From assembly GCA_964351655.1 (NCBI GenBank), contig CAYGPD010000012.1:9399-73398 (forward strand): a stretch of DNA of 64,000 nucleotides, in the 5' to 3' direction. A model generated the notes under the pieces. It was not told the origin of the DNA, did not search any database, and saw only the letters and a program-made list of their open reading frames with translations. Position 1 is the stretch's first letter, and every line of letters starts with the position of its first letter. Position numbers and translations under genes: made by a program. The stretch comes from Hirschia sp964351655 (lineage in GTDB: Bacteria; Pseudomonadota; Alphaproteobacteria; Caulobacterales; Hyphomonadaceae). Positions 17,906-26,358 of the stretch are shown here, in pieces.

Positions 17906-18700
17906 TTATTGTTTGTTTGCGATCTGATTGTTTTTGTCACTGACACTTGCGATTAGCATGTCTACAAATTCATGCGGCTTTTCTCTATAGATTGTGTGAT
18001 GGCCAGGAATTGTCCGGATCGTCCAGCCACGTTCTACAGCGCGACTCCAAGAGGAATCTTTAGCTCTCTCTTCTTTGCTCATCCCTTCAGGAATAAATGC
18101 AACATAAGATACGTTGAGTTCTTTGGCGGCTGGGTTTTTGTAAGAAACAGGAGAGGTGTAGGTTTGGAGTGGGTGGGGCACATCCTTTGGGTATTCAGCT
18201 TCTGGTTCGAGCCAATTGAAGTGGATTTGGTTATTTTTGATTTCCAACCCCTGCATCCAATCATAATTTAAATCCAGCATGCTCATGCCGTCATCAAGCA
18301 CCATAGCGTCTAAAAAGATAACGTGTTTGATACGCTCGGGGATACGGTCCATCACACCAGTGATGACGGCTCCGCCATAGCTGTGTCCAGCAAGAATAAC
18401 ATTGTTTAATTCTTCAAAAACAATCGTGTTTACGATGTCTGTGATATGGGTTTCTAGGTCTATATCATTGGCTGAAAGGTGCATGCGTTCACCAAGACCG
18501 CTAAGCGTGGGGCGGTAGGCTATATGCCCCCTATCTTCAAGGATATTTGCAACTGTTTTCCAATCCCAACCGCCGCCAGTGGAGCCATGAACGAGTACAA
18601 AGGTTTCTGGTTTGCTGATTTGAGCCATTTCTTCGCTCTGCATTGAAAGAGGAAATAGTGCGCTGAAGGCGCACCATAAGCTGATGATCAGTTTTCTCAT
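17906..18700 (-). CDS. Exported alpha/beta-hydrolase
   Basis: 264 aa. A signal peptide (MRKLIISLWCAFSALFPLS) is followed by an alpha/beta-hydrolase domain: oxyanion segment VLVHGSTGGGWDW, nucleophile Ser in GHSYGG, and a late His in IPGHHTIYREKP. The overall pattern recalls the pyrethroid/salicylate-esterase-like family (EstC/MES type). The ATG at 18700 is chosen because GGAGGA lies five bases upstream. Substrate unknown; probably a small-molecule ester. Confidence 0.8.
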   Translation of the reverse strand: MRKLIISLWCAFSALFPLSMQSEEMAQISKPETFVLVHGSTGGGWDWKTVANILEDRGHIAYRPTLSGLGERMHLSANDIDLETHITDIVNTIVFEELNNVILAGHSYGGAVITGVMDRIPERIKHVIFLDAMVLDDGMSMLDLNYDWMQGLEIKNNQIHFNWLEPEAEYPKDVPHPLQTYTSPVSYKNPAAKELNVSYVAFIPEGMSKEERAKDSSWSRAVERGWTIRTIPGHHTIYREKPHEFVDMLIASVSDKNNQIANKQ

Positions 18701-19012
18701 GTATTCCTCCATATTTTTGAGAAAGGGTAAAGTTGAGCTGCCGGCCTGTATAGATATGACATGAGATTTAATTTTAGCTCTCCGTCAGCTTCCTAACAGT
18801 GTTCTGCAAGTTGAAATTTTTAAACATTTATCCTGCGCGAATAGGACGAATTAAAGGGCACTTTGTGCAGTTAGAGGGCAGAATTTTAATATTGTGAACA
18901 ATTGACAAAATTTAATATTGAGGCGTAGGTAAAGTGAAAGCCCCAGCAAGGAGGGCGTATGATATTTGCTTAAGACCCAGATTTTTGGCTTATGCATTGG
19001 GGAGTTAATACG
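18701..19012. other. Divergent intergenic region, hydrolase / sulfatase
   Basis: About 310 AT-rich bases with no gene. It contains the 10-base direct repeat TTTAATATTG at 18885-18894 and 18911-18920, which brackets a TTGACA (18902-18907) that could be a -35 box for the sulfatase. I see no good -10 at the usual spacing. Confidence 0.4.
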
Positions 19013-20467
19013 TTGAAACAGTGTTTGTTAGCCGTTTGTTTGGTCGTGTTTATTGCGGGGTGCCAATCGGTTCTATCTACATCAGATGCGGAAGAAGCGG
19101 CTAAACATATTGATCCTCCAAAGCCGAATATTCTGCTAATTTTATCAGATGATGCAGGGTATGCTGATTTTGGCTTTCAAGGCAGCCAAGTTATGCGAAC
19201 TCCAAATATTGATAAGCTTGCGCAGGCATCTACTAAATTTACTCAAGCCTATGTAAGTGCGGCGGTATGTGGTCCATCTCGCGCGGGCTTGCTGACGGGG
19301 CGCTATCAGCAGAGGTTTGGATACGAAGAGAATAATGTACCCGGCTATATGAGCCATTCAGCGCTAGAAGGCGATGATATGGGCCTGCCTTTGGAAGAGG
19401 TTACGGTTGGGGATTATTTAAAAAAAGCTGGATATGAAACTGGCATTATAGGAAAATGGCACCAAGGAAACGCGGATCGCTATCATCCTACAAAACGCGG
19501 ATTTGATCACTTTTTTGGGTTTCGCGGCGGTGCTCGCAGTTATTTTGAGCACGAAGAATCGCATTTCAAAGCGCGACCAGAAGATCGGTTGGAAAGAGGA
19601 TTTCAGCATTTTGAGAAGCCTAAAAAATATCTGACAGATCAATTTGCAGATGAAGCAATCAACTTCATCAAAAAAGACCGTGAGCAGCCATTCTTTTTAT
19701 TCTTGTCATTTACGGCTGTGCATTCACCGATGGAAGCCACGCAAGAAGATCTTGATCAATTTCCAGAATTAGAGGGTAAGCGCCAAATTCTGGCGGCGAT
19801 GAATCTGGCTATGGATCGCGCTGTTGGAAAGGTGCTGGCATCGTTAGAAGAGCAGGGATTGGATAAGAATACGATTGTTATTTTTACAAATGACAATGGC
19901 GGCCCATCCGATGATAACGTGTCGAACAATGCGCCTTTAAGCGGGACAAAAGCAAATCACTTAGAGGGTGGGATTCGTGTTCCATTCTTGATGAAATGGC
20001 CGGGGGTGATTGAAGCTGGGGACTATAAATTGCCTGTAAGTACGCTTGATTTACTGCCGACATTTGTTGCAGCTGCGGGTGGAGATATTTCTAAACTTGA
20101 AAACTTGGATGGTGTTGATCTTATGCCTTTTATAAAAGGGCAAGTTGAGGGGCGTCCGCATCAGACCTTGTATTGGAAGAAAGAGTCGCGCGGTGCAATT
20201 CGTGATGGGGACTGGAAATTGGTGCGTTTCCCTGACCGACCCGCAGAATTGTATAATCTGGCAGAAGATATGTCTGAGATCCATAATTTAGCGGATGAGA
20301 ATCCAGACTTAGTCAAAGAACTCTATAAAAAACTATTTGCGTGGGAGCTGACCCTTGAGCGTCCGTTATGGCAGCTCAAACGCGAATATGAAGGAGCGGC
20401 TATGGTGCGGATGGATAATTATCGTCAAAAAGCGAATGATGCATCTGCTAAGGAGGCTGCTGACTAA
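19013..20467 (+). CDS. Lipoprotein arylsulfatase (type I sulfatase)
   Basis: 484 aa from the TTG at 19013, which follows GGGGAG and gives a clean lipoprotein signal (MKQCLLAVCLVVFIAGC). The ATG at 18992 would add seven residues. The sulfatase signature CGPSRAGLLTGR carries the Cys that is converted to formylglycine, and metal ligands appear in LLILSDDAGYADFG and FTNDNGG. It probably removes sulfate esters from algal or host polysaccharides in the periplasm or at the cell surface. No maturation enzyme (FGE or anSME) is in the window. The gene lies between plsY and ruvX, away from other carbohydrate genes. Confidence 0.88.
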   Translation: MKQCLLAVCLVVFIAGCQSVLSTSDAEEAAKHIDPPKPNILLILSDDAGYADFGFQGSQVMRTPNIDKLAQASTKFTQAYVSAAVCGPSRAGLLTGRYQQRFGYEENNVPGYMSHSALEGDDMGLPLEEVTVGDYLKKAGYETGIIGKWHQGNADRYHPTKRGFDHFFGFRGGARSYFEHEESHFKARPEDRLERGFQHFEKPKKYLTDQFADEAINFIKKDREQPFFLFLSFTAVHSPMEATQEDLDQFPELEGKRQILAAMNLAMDRAVGKVLASLEEQGLDKNTIVIFTNDNGGPSDDNVSNNAPLSGTKANHLEGGIRVPFLMKWPGVIEAGDYKLPVSTLDLLPTFVAAAGGDISKLENLDGVDLMPFIKGQVEGRPHQTLYWKKESRGAIRDGDWKLVRFPDRPAELYNLAEDMSEIHNLADENPDLVKELYKKLFAWELTLERPLWQLKREYEGAAMVRMDNYRQKANDASAKEAAD

Positions 20468-20544
20468 GATAGAGATTGAATTCTTGCGTAAAAATCCCAC
20501 CGACTTTGAGAAGGGGGGAGATATTATGGGGAAGGTGAAGCGTT

Positions 20545-21006
20545 TTAGTTGCGCAGCTCGTAAAGATTATCGATGGCACCTTGCAAGATGTAGCTTGCGG
20601 CGACCTTATCTATAACTTCAGCGCGTTTGGAGCGTCGAGTGTCTGCTTCTATAAGGGTGCGTTCTACAGCTGCGGTGGAGAGACGCTCATCCCAAAATGC
20701 GATTGGAATGTCGCGTTTCTCGAGTATGTTACGTGCGAAGGCACGAACCGCTTGCACGCGGGGACCGTGGCTACCGTCCATATTTACAGGAAGCCCCATA
20801 ATAATGCCTGTGCATTTGCGGTCGTCATATAACCAAAACAGGCGCTCCAAAGACGGGGCGAGTTTTTTTCCTTTTTGAATAGTTTCCACAGGGCTGGCGA
20901 TAAGACGCGTCATATCGCACGCGGCGACACCAATTGTTTTGGTGCCGGGGTCTAATCCTAAGAGCGCGCCTTTGGGCGGCAGTTCACTGAGTTCACATAT
21001 AGCCAT
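20545..21006 (-). CDS. ruvX: Holliday-junction resolvase-like RuvX/YqgF
   Basis: 153 aa. RNase H-like fold with the first catalytic Asp in LLGLDPGTKTIGVA (Asp19), Glu in a GIIMGLPVNMDG region and FWDERLSTAA near the C-terminus. Family members process the 5' end of pre-16S rRNA and were first proposed as resolvases. Conserved linkage to gatC/gatA is kept here, although a small lipoprotein gene intervenes. Confidence 0.93.
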   Translation of the reverse strand: MAICELSELPPKGALLGLDPGTKTIGVAACDMTRLIASPVETIQKGKKLAPSLERLFWLYDDRKCTGIIMGLPVNMDGSHGPRVQAVRAFARNILEKRDIPIAFWDERLSTAAVERTLIEADTRRSKRAEVIDKVAASYILQGAIDNLYELRN

Positions 21007-21092
21007 CGGGCAGTGTTAGTCCCAGTGAACATAGAATGATAGAGGCATTATTTGAAACACTATCATTATTATTTGATGCCCATAATGGCAAT

Positions 21093-21551
21093 CTAGTTGC
21101 TAATAGCTTCTTGCTCGATTGTAGGGTCTTTGTCGCTCACGGCATCCATATCGTATTCATAGATATTTGTGATGATGCATTTTATGGGGCGAGGGTCTGT
21201 ATGACTTGGACCAAAAGCATTTTCATAAGCAAGCAAAGAATCGCCGCGTGAAAGACAGCTTGAATGCTGGTCAAATGAGATTGATTGGGCATTTTGAAGA
21301 TTGAAACAGCCGCCGGCGACTTTGAGAAGGTGCTGTTTCTTAACGCCTGTAGAGACAACAACAGTATTGCGTGTTGTTTCACCAAAGCCATCAATTCCGC
21401 TGCCGCGACAAACGCGTTTTACTTCCTCGCCAATGCGTGGGTCTTGTTCGCTAAATTCATTATAGCGTGGACCGTCATCTTTTGGTGTGGAGCAGGCAAT
21501 TAAAGCAAGAGAGGTCGCTAAGATGGGAATCAGTGATGCAATTTTAGTCAT
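21093..21551 (-). CDS. Small lipoprotein, DUF6491-like
   Basis: 152 aa. A lipoprotein signal (TSLALIAC, Cys20) is followed by a mature domain with paired Cys: RVCRGSGIDGF, GGCFNLQNA, SSCLSRGDSLLAYE and IKCIITNIYEYD. The ISFDQHSSCLSRGD...I pattern resembles what I remember as DUF6491, a family of alphaproteobacterial lipoproteins of unknown function; this is not checked. AGAGGC six bases upstream supports the start. Confidence 0.7.
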   Translation of the reverse strand: MTKIASLIPILATSLALIACSTPKDDGPRYNEFSEQDPRIGEEVKRVCRGSGIDGFGETTRNTVVVSTGVKKQHLLKVAGGCFNLQNAQSISFDQHSSCLSRGDSLLAYENAFGPSHTDPRPIKCIITNIYEYDMDAVSDKDPTIEQEAISN

Positions 21552-21738
21552 GGCATGCCTCTTTTAATTAATTAAAACACGTAGGGTTGAGGAAAATATA
21601 CACGAATTAGCGGTGCATGTAATTGTAAAAGCGTCAAATCCCTTTCATTTGCTGATTGAATAGCTTACGCCCTTGATAGATTAAGCGAGGGGTCGTAACT
21701 CTCGCATGTGGAATTAAAGATGAAGAGGCAAGAGTGGC

Positions 21739-22026
21739 ATGAGCGTCACCCCAGATGATGTGCGAAAAGCAGCGCGTCTTTCTCGTATCAAAATCAAAGA
21801 TGAGCGTGTTGAGCCAATGGCGCAGGAACTAAATAGTATCCTGAATTGGATTGAACAGCTTAACGAAGTTGACGTTGACGGCATTGAACCGATGACAACT
21901 GTTGTTGAGACAAGTCTGCCTATGCGCAAAGATGACGTTACAGATGGAAACCGCCAAGAGGAAGTTTTGGCAAATGCGCCAAGCGCCGCTGATGGCTTTT
22001 TTGTTGTCCCTAAATCGGTAGAGTAA
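21739..22026 (+). CDS. gatC: Asp-tRNA(Asn)/Glu-tRNA(Gln) amidotransferase subunit C
   Basis: 95 aa with the GatC pattern VRKAARLSRIKI, LNSILNWIEQLNEVDVDGIEPM and a FFVVPKSVE C-terminus. GatC clamps GatA and GatB together in the heterotrimer that amidates mischarged Glu-tRNA(Gln). First gene of the gatC-GNAT-gatA operon; it ends three bases before the next start. Confidence 0.95.
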   Translation: MSVTPDDVRKAARLSRIKIKDERVEPMAQELNSILNWIEQLNEVDVDGIEPMTTVVETSLPMRKDDVTDGNRQEEVLANAPSAADGFFVVPKSVE

Positions 22027-22029
22027 TCG

Positions 22030-22530
22030 GTGGAACAGGTATTGGAATTTAGCAGAGCTGATGCGACCTCTCAGATCGGTCGTACGCTTGTTTCTGAAAT
22101 TGATACCTATCTTAAAGAGCTTTACCCAAACTCGACGGACCTTTGCTACCGGACTTCACCAGAAGAATTTCTCGCGAGTGGCGTTTTCTTTTTGGCGAAC
22201 CTTGATGGCAAGCCGGTAGGGTGTGGTGGATTGAAGCAAACTAAGTTTGGTGAAATCGAGCTGAAGCGTTTTTACTTACGACCCGAAGCGCGTGGCAAAG
22301 GTATCGCTAAAAAGATGTTGGCGACTTTAGAGGCTGAAGCGCTAGCGATGGGGTTTGAGACAATATTTTTAGAGACGGGCCCGCCCCAGATTGAAGCCGT
22401 CGCACTGTATGAAAGTGCCGGCTATATTCGATGCGGAGCTTTTGGAGGGTATCCAGAAAACCCTCTGAGTATTTTTATGGAAAAACGGCTTATTGATGAG
22501 CCGTCACAATCAAACGGGAGCGCTGCGTGA
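22030..22530 (+). CDS. GNAT family N-acetyltransferase embedded in the gat operon
   Basis: 166 aa GNAT fold. The acetyl-CoA pyrophosphate loop is RPEARGKGIAKKML, and the C-terminal ALYESAGYIRCGAFGGYPENP motif is typical of small-molecule or MarR-associated GNATs. A GTG start lies three bases after the gatC stop, and its stop overlaps the gatA start (GTGA), so the three genes are translated as a unit. The substrate is unknown. Whether it modifies GatCAB, a tRNA or an unrelated metabolite cannot be told from sequence. Confidence 0.85.
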   Translation: MEQVLEFSRADATSQIGRTLVSEIDTYLKELYPNSTDLCYRTSPEEFLASGVFFLANLDGKPVGCGGLKQTKFGEIELKRFYLRPEARGKGIAKKMLATLEAEALAMGFETIFLETGPPQIEAVALYESAGYIRCGAFGGYPENPLSIFMEKRLIDEPSQSNGSAA

Positions 22531-24005
22531 GCGATCTTACTAAACTGACACTGACTGATGCGGTAAAAGGCTTAAAGGCGAAAGATTTCTCTGCACGAGA
22601 AATTACCCAAGCCCATTTGGATGTGATTGAAAAAGCTAATCCACAGATCAATGCTTATACATTGGTGACAGCTGAAAAAGCGCTTGAAATGGCGAATGCG
22701 TCTGACGCAAAACTTGCCAAAGGTGAAGGTGGTATTCTTGAAGGTGCACCGATCGGCGTTAAGGAGCTGTTTTGTACCAAAGGTGTACGTACAACAGCTT
22801 GCTCTGATATTTTGGGTAATTTTGTTCCTACGTATGAATCAACGGTTACGCAAAACCTTTGGGATCAAGGCGCGGTTATGTTGGGTAAACTCAACATGGA
22901 TCAGTTTGCTATGGGATCTTCGAACGAGACATCTAGCTTTGGACCTGTTGTAAACCCTTGGCGGCGTGACGGTGACGAGACAAAAATTACTCCGGGTGGA
23001 TCATCTGGTGGATCGGCTGCGTCTGTTGCCGCGGATATGTGTCTAGCTGCGACAGCTTCAGATACAGGTGGTTCTATTCGTCAGCCTGCAGCATTTACAG
23101 GAACTGTGGGTATTAAACCGACTTATGGACGTGCGAGCCGGTACGGTATGGTGGCGTTTGCAAGTTCATTGGATCAAGCGGGTCCGATTGCAAAGAATGT
23201 TGAAGATACAGCATTAATGTTGGAAGTGATGTGTTCGGCAGATGATAAAGATTCAACCTCTTTACATGTTGATACACCAAAATGGACACAAAGCCTTTCT
23301 AAAGGCGTGAAGGGCATGAAGATTGGTATTCCTAAAGAATATCGTGTCGATGGTATGTCTGATGAGATCGAAGCACTTTGGCAGCAAGGCATTGAATGGC
23401 TTAAAGCGGCTGGCGCTGAAATTGTGGACGTGTCTTTACCGCATACAAAATATGCTTTGCCAGCATACTATATTGTTGCGCCTGCTGAAGCGTCATCAAA
23501 CTTAGCGCGCTATGACGGCATGCGGTATGGCCTACGTAAAGAAGGTGAAAACCTCGACGATACATATGCAACGACGCGAGCTGAAGGTTTTGGTGAAGAA
23601 GTTAAGCGCCGCTTGATGATTGGTGCTTATGTGCTGTCTGCTGGATATTATGATGCATATTACTTGAAAGCTCAGAAAGTGCGTCAGCGCATTTTGATGG
23701 ATTTCCAAGAAGCTTATAAACAGTGTGATGCTCTGCTAACTCCAACCTGTCCTTCTGCGGCCTTTGGGCTGGGAGAAAAGTCTGCTGATCCAGTTGAAAT
23801 GTATTTGAATGATATTTTCACTGTGACCGCAAATCTTGCTGGACTTCCAGCTATGAGTTTGCCGGTAAGCTTGAATAAACAAGGGCTGCCGCTGTCATTG
23901 CAGATAATTGGGAAAGCTTTGGATGAGGAAAGTTGCTTCCGCGTCGCTAAAGTGATTGAAGACTCTGCAGGTTTTTCAGCAAAAGCGAAACAGTGGTGGG
24001 CTTAG
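22527..24005 (+). CDS. gatA: Asp-tRNA(Asn)/Glu-tRNA(Gln) amidotransferase subunit A
   Basis: 492 aa amidase-signature enzyme. The catalytic triad is readable as Lys79 (GVKELF), Ser159 in GGSSGGSAAS and Ser183 in DTGGSIRQP. GatA releases ammonia from glutamine for transfer through the complex to the tRNA-bound acyl group on GatB. It uses a GTG start overlapping the GNAT stop. It is followed by a strong hairpin. Confidence 0.97.
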   Translation: MSDLTKLTLTDAVKGLKAKDFSAREITQAHLDVIEKANPQINAYTLVTAEKALEMANASDAKLAKGEGGILEGAPIGVKELFCTKGVRTTACSDILGNFVPTYESTVTQNLWDQGAVMLGKLNMDQFAMGSSNETSSFGPVVNPWRRDGDETKITPGGSSGGSAASVAADMCLAATASDTGGSIRQPAAFTGTVGIKPTYGRASRYGMVAFASSLDQAGPIAKNVEDTALMLEVMCSADDKDSTSLHVDTPKWTQSLSKGVKGMKIGIPKEYRVDGMSDEIEALWQQGIEWLKAAGAEIVDVSLPHTKYALPAYYIVAPAEASSNLARYDGMRYGLRKEGENLDDTYATTRAEGFGEEVKRRLMIGAYVLSAGYYDAYYLKAQKVRQRILMDFQEAYKQCDALLTPTCPSAAFGLGEKSADPVEMYLNDIFTVTANLAGLPAMSLPVSLNKQGLPLSLQIIGKALDEESCFRVAKVIEDSAGFSAKAKQWWA

Positions 24006-24025
24006 ACTGGCCTAAATCTTGATAG

Positions 24026-24060
24026 AAAGCAGCGTGAGCGTAATGTTCACGCTGCTTTTG
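24026..24060 (+). terminator. Terminator after gatA
   Basis: A 12-bp perfect stem (24026-24037 with 24047-24058) and a short T tract. The following gene starts only 16 bases later, so some read-through is likely. Confidence 0.65.
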
Positions 24061-24075
24061 TATTAGGTGAATTAA

Positions 24076-24486
24076 ATGAAAAATATTTTGATTGTGACTG
24101 CGTTGATGGCCGGTGCAGTTTTGGGGGGATGTTCAAAATCATATCCGAGCCTTTATGAGGTTAAGGGTGAAACATTTCAATCAAGCCAAGAAAGAACAAT
24201 GGCGTCTGCGGAAGATGCTATTTTAGATGCGCTGCGTTTTCGTCGTTGGTCTGTAGATGAGAAGAATCCAGGTGAGATTATCGCGTCTCTTTACAAGGTT
24301 GATAAAGAAACGCAGGAACAAACGTACGGCGCAATTATCAAAATTAGCTATACAGAAAACAGCTACAATATTGAATATGTTGATAGTAAACGTATGCGTT
24401 ACAATGCCGAAGAAGGTACGATTCACAATACCTATAATCGCTGGGTAAATAACCTTAGGGCGGATCTCGCTTTAGCAGGTTATTGA
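24076..24486 (+). CDS. Small lipoprotein of unknown function
   Basis: 136 aa. The signal MKNILIVTALMAGAVLGGC ends in a good lipobox (LGGC). The mature domain of about 115 residues has alternating hydrophobic and aromatic strands (RFRRWSVDEKNPGEIIASLY, YGAIIKISYTENSYNIEYVD) and ends in a helical NTYNRWVNNLRADL. The layout, a small alpha/beta domain with a Trp-rich helix, is seen in outer-membrane lipoproteins, but I cannot name the family. AGGTGA lies just before the start. Confidence 0.75.
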   Translation: MKNILIVTALMAGAVLGGCSKSYPSLYEVKGETFQSSQERTMASAEDAILDALRFRRWSVDEKNPGEIIASLYKVDKETQEQTYGAIIKISYTENSYNIEYVDSKRMRYNAEEGTIHNTYNRWVNNLRADLALAGY

Positions 24487-24525
24487 TTAGAAACTGTCAC
24501 TTAGCGTGAAATAGTGTTCCATTTT

Positions 24526-24577
24526 AGCTCAGCAGTAGATTTTAATTAAAAATTTGTCATTTGCTGTTGAGCTTTTG
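24526..24577 (+). terminator. Possible hairpin after small lipoprotein gene
   Basis: AGCTCA-GCA (24526-24534) and TGC-TGT-TGAGCT (24562-24573), followed by TTTT. The loop is long and the stem is interrupted, so this is a weak call. Confidence 0.3.
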
Positions 24578-24729
24578 GTAATAACCTGCTCATCATGGTG
24601 ATCGGAGACTCTGTGGGGCGAATTTCCAACCAGAGAATGAACTGCTTTTGTAAGTGTCATTTTCTGTACTTAAGGTTAATCTGTTGGGCAACAGATTATA
24701 TGGCGTAAGTAGAGTTTGGGAGAATTATA

Positions 24730-25047
24730 GTGATTTTGGCTTCTTTTTCAGCGTTGTCGCTGACGCTTGGTGTATTGGTTAGCGATTTGGAGCAGGGTGG
24801 AAATCAGCGTGATAACGCGCTTCAATTGGTAAATGCAGAAGTATCTGGCATGTTAAACCCAGGACGAAATAGTGCAGAAATTCCACCTATTTGGTTTGAG
24901 TGCGTCGCTCAAGTATTTGAGAGTGGAGTGCTTGAACGTAAATTGAAAAGATTGGCACGTGATAAAGCGCTATTGGATATCGAAGTGGGCGGGATCGTGC
25001 GACGTACGGTAAATGATCTTTGCGCAGATGAGATGCACGAAAACTAA
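24730..25047 (+). CDS. Small hypothetical protein
   Basis: 105 aa from a GTG preceded by GGGAGAATTATA. The first 18 residues are hydrophobic and could be a signal or anchor; the rest is charged and helical (ERKLKRLARDKALLDIEVGG). Two Cys are present. No family recognised. A strong terminator follows at 25121, which supports a real transcription unit. Confidence 0.55.
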   Translation: MILASFSALSLTLGVLVSDLEQGGNQRDNALQLVNAEVSGMLNPGRNSAEIPPIWFECVAQVFESGVLERKLKRLARDKALLDIEVGGIVRRTVNDLCADEMHEN

Positions 25048-25366
25048 AATAATATTGAAAAATGGAACTAAAACACCCATTCTTGCGTTAGTTCGAGAAT
25101 GGGGATTATCAGGCATCATAAGCCGCGGGATTTCCTGCGGCTATTTTTTTGAGGAGATTAACAACATGTATAGTTTGCGTATATACATTTTGTTGCGTTC
25201 TCAAAATTTGTGTGTATACTGAGAAAATAATGCGCAGTTTTAGAGATTCCATAGGCTCTGAAATGAGGCGTTAAGTCAATTTTGGGCAGTGCCAAAAGCA
25301 CTGGGATTGGTTCGTCGCGAGTCTAAAAACAATAACCTCGTAAGGAAGTATATAATTTAATTAGGA
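25048..25366. other. Intergenic region before the aldo/keto reductase
   Basis: About 320 bases without a gene. It holds an 8-bp inverted repeat (25076-25083 with 25096-25103), the terminator at 25121-25150, and a second hairpin CAGTGC-CAAAA-GCACTG at 25287-25303 which has no T-run and may be an operator for the reductase. Confidence 0.5.
25121..25150 (+). terminator. Rho-independent terminator
   Basis: AGCCGCGGG pairs with CCTGCGGCT around a 4-base loop (one G-T pair), followed by ATTTTTTT. It ends the transcript of the small gene at 24730. Confidence 0.8.
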
Positions 25367-25375
25367 GTGCAAAAT

Positions 25376-26209
25376 ATGTCACTCACCACAACACATTTTG
25401 GCATGGAATTGCCACGCATAGGTCTCGGAACACGCGGCCTATCAGGAATGACATGCAAGACTGAAGTTCAAAAAGCTTTGAGCTTAGGGTATCGCTATAT
25501 TGAGACCGCTCAGATATATAATAATGAGCGTCAAATTGGTGCGGCAATCAAAGAATCCAAGATCCCACGCGATGATCTATTTGTATCCACCAAAGTGTGG
25601 ATCGATGACTACCGTCTCTATGACCTTTTATGGTCCGTGCGGGAGAGTCTTGATCGTTTGCGCCTAGATCATGTGGATCTATTGATATTGCATTGGCCAA
25701 ATGAAAAGTATTCACTTCACCGCACAATGGACGCGATGAACGAAGCAAAAGAACTAGGGCTTACACGTCATCTAGGCGTGGCAAACTTTACGGCTTCTCA
25801 GTTTCAGACAGTTTCAGAATATTCTGAAAACCCGATTTTGTGTAACGAGATCGAATATCACCCTTTGATCAATCAAAGCCGCGTGATCGATGCCACACAC
25901 AAGACAGGTGCAGCAGTCGTGGCGTATGGTCCGACAGCAGACGGTGAAGCGCTTAATCACTATGAGATCTCTCGTATTGCGCTTGATCATGGTAAATCTA
26001 AAACGCAAATTATTATGCGTTGGATGATGCAGCAAGAAGGCATTATAGCACTGCCGCGTGCAACACGTCGGTCTTCCTTAGAAGAGTGCATTGATGTTTT
26101 CGATTTTGAGCTGACATCAGAAGAAATGTCTACGATAGACAAGCTCCGTTCAAACAATCGTCGATTGTTTGACCCTGCGTTTGCTCCTCATTGGGACGAC
26201 GTTGCTTAG
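25376..26209 (+). CDS. Aldo/keto reductase
   Basis: 277 aa (alpha/beta)8 NADPH-dependent reductase of the DkgA/DkgB-like group. Motifs: GLGTRG, the signature GYRYIETAQIYNNERQIG, STKVW with the catalytic Lys, LLILHWP with the catalytic His, and HLGVANFTASQ. The usual catalytic Asp of the signature (DTA) is Glu here (ETA), while Tyr, Lys and His are kept. The ATG at 25376 has AGGAG eight bases upstream; a GTG at 25367 is in frame. Likely a carbonyl or methylglyoxal-type reductase. Confidence 0.9.
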   Translation: MSLTTTHFGMELPRIGLGTRGLSGMTCKTEVQKALSLGYRYIETAQIYNNERQIGAAIKESKIPRDDLFVSTKVWIDDYRLYDLLWSVRESLDRLRLDHVDLLILHWPNEKYSLHRTMDAMNEAKELGLTRHLGVANFTASQFQTVSEYSENPILCNEIEYHPLINQSRVIDATHKTGAAVVAYGPTADGEALNHYEISRIALDHGKSKTQIIMRWMMQQEGIIALPRATRRSSLEECIDVFDFELTSEEMSTIDKLRSNNRRLFDPAFAPHWDDVA

Positions 26210-26226
26210 TTGAAAACGACTCTTTT

Positions 26227-26269
26227 CGTCAATCGGTGTGTATCTCACCCAAGAAAACATCGGTTGACG
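26227..26269. repeat. Inverted repeat between aldo/keto reductase and gatB
   Basis: CGTCAATCG (26227-26235) can pair with CGGTTGACG (26261-26269) with one T-G pair, and an inner GGTG/CACC pair lies in the loop. No T-run follows. Either a poor terminator or a leader structure for gatB. Confidence 0.35.
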
Positions 26270-26358
26270 GATTGAAAAATGGCTCATCATCGGGTCAAAC
26301 AGGGTATAAGATGTTTTAAACATCTCCCTGATTCAAATTCAACAAACTGGCGAAGCGT

